Assembly: GCF_963678635.1 (NCBI RefSeq)
Contig: NC_087062.1
Coordinates: 42,858,395 to 42,922,394 of the forward strand
Direction: 5' to 3'
DNA length: 64,000 bases
Source of the DNA: Symsagittifera roscoffensis
Taxonomy: Eukaryota; Xenacoelomorpha; Acoela; Convolutidae
Under the pieces are notes generated by a model that did no database searches, was not told where the DNA came from, and worked only from the letters and a program-made list of their open reading frames with translations. Numbering within the stretch: position 1 is the stretch's first letter; each line of letters starts with the position of its first letter. This document shows positions 62,840 through 64,000 of this stretch, one piece after another. The position numbers and the translations under genes are program-made.

Positions 62840-63320
62840 CTAATTTAGTTTTGTCTGTTGACACATCAGCCAAGACCCGTACTGTAAAATAGAATTTAAA
62901 TAAGGGTTATATGCTTTCAGTGAATGATCTTTACCTAAAATTTTTCTCAAACCGTAATACATACAAAAGCTCGACAAACTACTTTCATATTTTGTAAAAT
63001 GATGTGTAAAGGAGAGCTTAGAGTCAATTTGAACACCTAAATAATGGAACAATTGTTTCTCTTCATAAGTTCTTCCATTCATTTTTACATCTGAATTTCC
63101 GCTGCTCTGAGATATTATCATGGTTTTTGTTTCATCTTCAGTTAATGTCAGCTTGTTTCTCTCTAACCAACATGCTGTTTTGCCCAATGCTTCCTGGCGT
63201 TTACTGGTTCACTCACTGTTTCTGGCTGTTTTTTTATATTATAGTGTCGTCTGCAAACAAAATCAGTTTCATTTCGTTGAATATCATTTATATTAACGAT
63301 GAAAAGAAGCGGGTCTTATA
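62840..63320 (-). pseudogene. Non-LTR retrotransposon reverse transcriptase fragment
   Basis: On the minus strand a PLLFIVNINDI segment (63,281-63,315) is followed, one frame over, by LILFADDTII with the RT catalytic FADD (63,246-63,257). A further frame change then leads into 115 codons: NKLTLTEDETKTM, FHYLGVQIDSKLSFTHHF and ILQYGSWLM. These are the successive blocks of jockey/CR1/RTE-type RTs. Two frameshifts, a stop after FADDTII and missing 5' and 3' regions mark it as a decayed fragment. Confidence 0.8.
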
Positions 63321-64000
63321 TGGATAATTCACATTTTTTTGGTGAGATCATTTGGTTTTAGTCGCAACGTATTGTTTTCGGTTTTTAGTCAGGATTTCAG
63401 AAGGTCTTAAACAGGTCCCCGATAACCATATGCGTCACATTACTCTAGTAAAAGCCTATGGTCAACTGTATGTTCACTGTGTCTTTGTGGTCTTAGAGTT
63501 CCAATCTTGAAGCATTTCTTCTATTATGGTTATGAAAGCAACAATTGTGCTCCTTTATGATCTGGATCCAAACTGGCGGTTTCGTAAGAAATTATAGTTT
63601 GTGAGACATTGGTTCATTTTGATCTTAGCAACCCTTTGAAACTTGAAAAACTTGAGCTTAATCTTTCGAAAAGGAAAAAGGCCTAAAATTTCAATGGTCT
63701 AGAACATTGCCTTCTTCGATGAGAGATCTAAAATTGCTACTTTTTGAATTATCTGAAAAATTTTGTCTACAAACATTTTTTTAAAAATTTTGTCAAAACT
63801 GGAAAAAAAACGGACAAATCTTTTTCCAGTAATAGTGATTAAGTCTATATGCATCTAAGCTAAACCTGGATTTTAGTGAATCGATTGTTTTTGATATTTC
63901 ACTTTCCGTTTAAGCTGCTAAAAACATTGAGTTAATTTGCTTTCCGACTAATTCTTTTGAAACACTAAATTTCCTCGCCAATTTCTCACCAACATTTGCA
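63321..64000. other. Right edge, nothing recognised
   Basis: AT-rich sequence without supported ORFs or repeats shared with the window. Confidence 0.5.

Overview
The window is eukaryotic. It contains an intron-bearing actin gene in two tandem copies, a Ty3/gypsy-type LTR retroelement with an envelope-like gene, a large satellite array, tRNA-derived short repeats, simple repeats and a decayed non-LTR retrotransposon fragment. Base composition is AT-rich. The actin is a typical animal-type 376-residue protein with two short introns, and an invertebrate animal is the most likely source. I cannot name the lineage from the sequence alone.

Layout. (1) 1-23,483: satellite array of roughly 90-91 bp monomers arranged as about 181 bp dimers. 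Nested higher-order blocks repeat at about 360, 720, 1,180 and 1,530 bp. The array runs off the left edge and ends abruptly at about 23,483. (2) 23,484-25,639: gene-free flank containing one inverted copy of a dispersed repeat seen again near 54 kb. (3) 25,640-45,039: one LTR retroelement of about 19.4 kb, transcribed on the minus strand. It has two nearly identical LTRs of about 0.91 kb, a primer binding site two bases inside the 5' LTR, and (in its own direction) a leader, a small basic ORF, gag, a broken pro-RT-RNaseH-IN region, two tiny membrane proteins, Pro/Ser/Thr-rich ORFs, an envelope-like glycoprotein and a further unidentified ORF. Its 3' untranslated region carries a twin-hairpin element. 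(4) 44,928-54,238: two tandem units of about 4.65 kb, each with one actin gene, a tRNA-derived SINE and a dispersed-repeat piece. The first 110 bp of each unit is the outer edge of the retroelement LTR, so the duplication came after the insertion. (5) 54,399-60,940: tandem array of 1.8-2.4 kb units containing a tRNA-like sequence. (6) 60,940-64,000: simple repeats and a decayed non-LTR reverse transcriptase.

How the parts relate. The retroelement sits head-to-head with actin, with its 5' LTR edge about 240 bp upstream of the actin start codon. The two actin copies encode proteins that I find to differ at one residue (Tyr338 to Cys in copy 2). They also differ by a 24 bp micro-inversion that spans the acceptor end of intron 2.

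The best candidates for something new are the very large retroelement with its extra genes and compact overlapping gene junctions, its twin hairpins with an identical loop and differing stems, and the splice-site micro-inversion between the actin paralogues. Several retroelement ORFs are interrupted by frameshifts or stop codons, so this copy looks defective unless some breaks are sequencing errors or programmed recoding.
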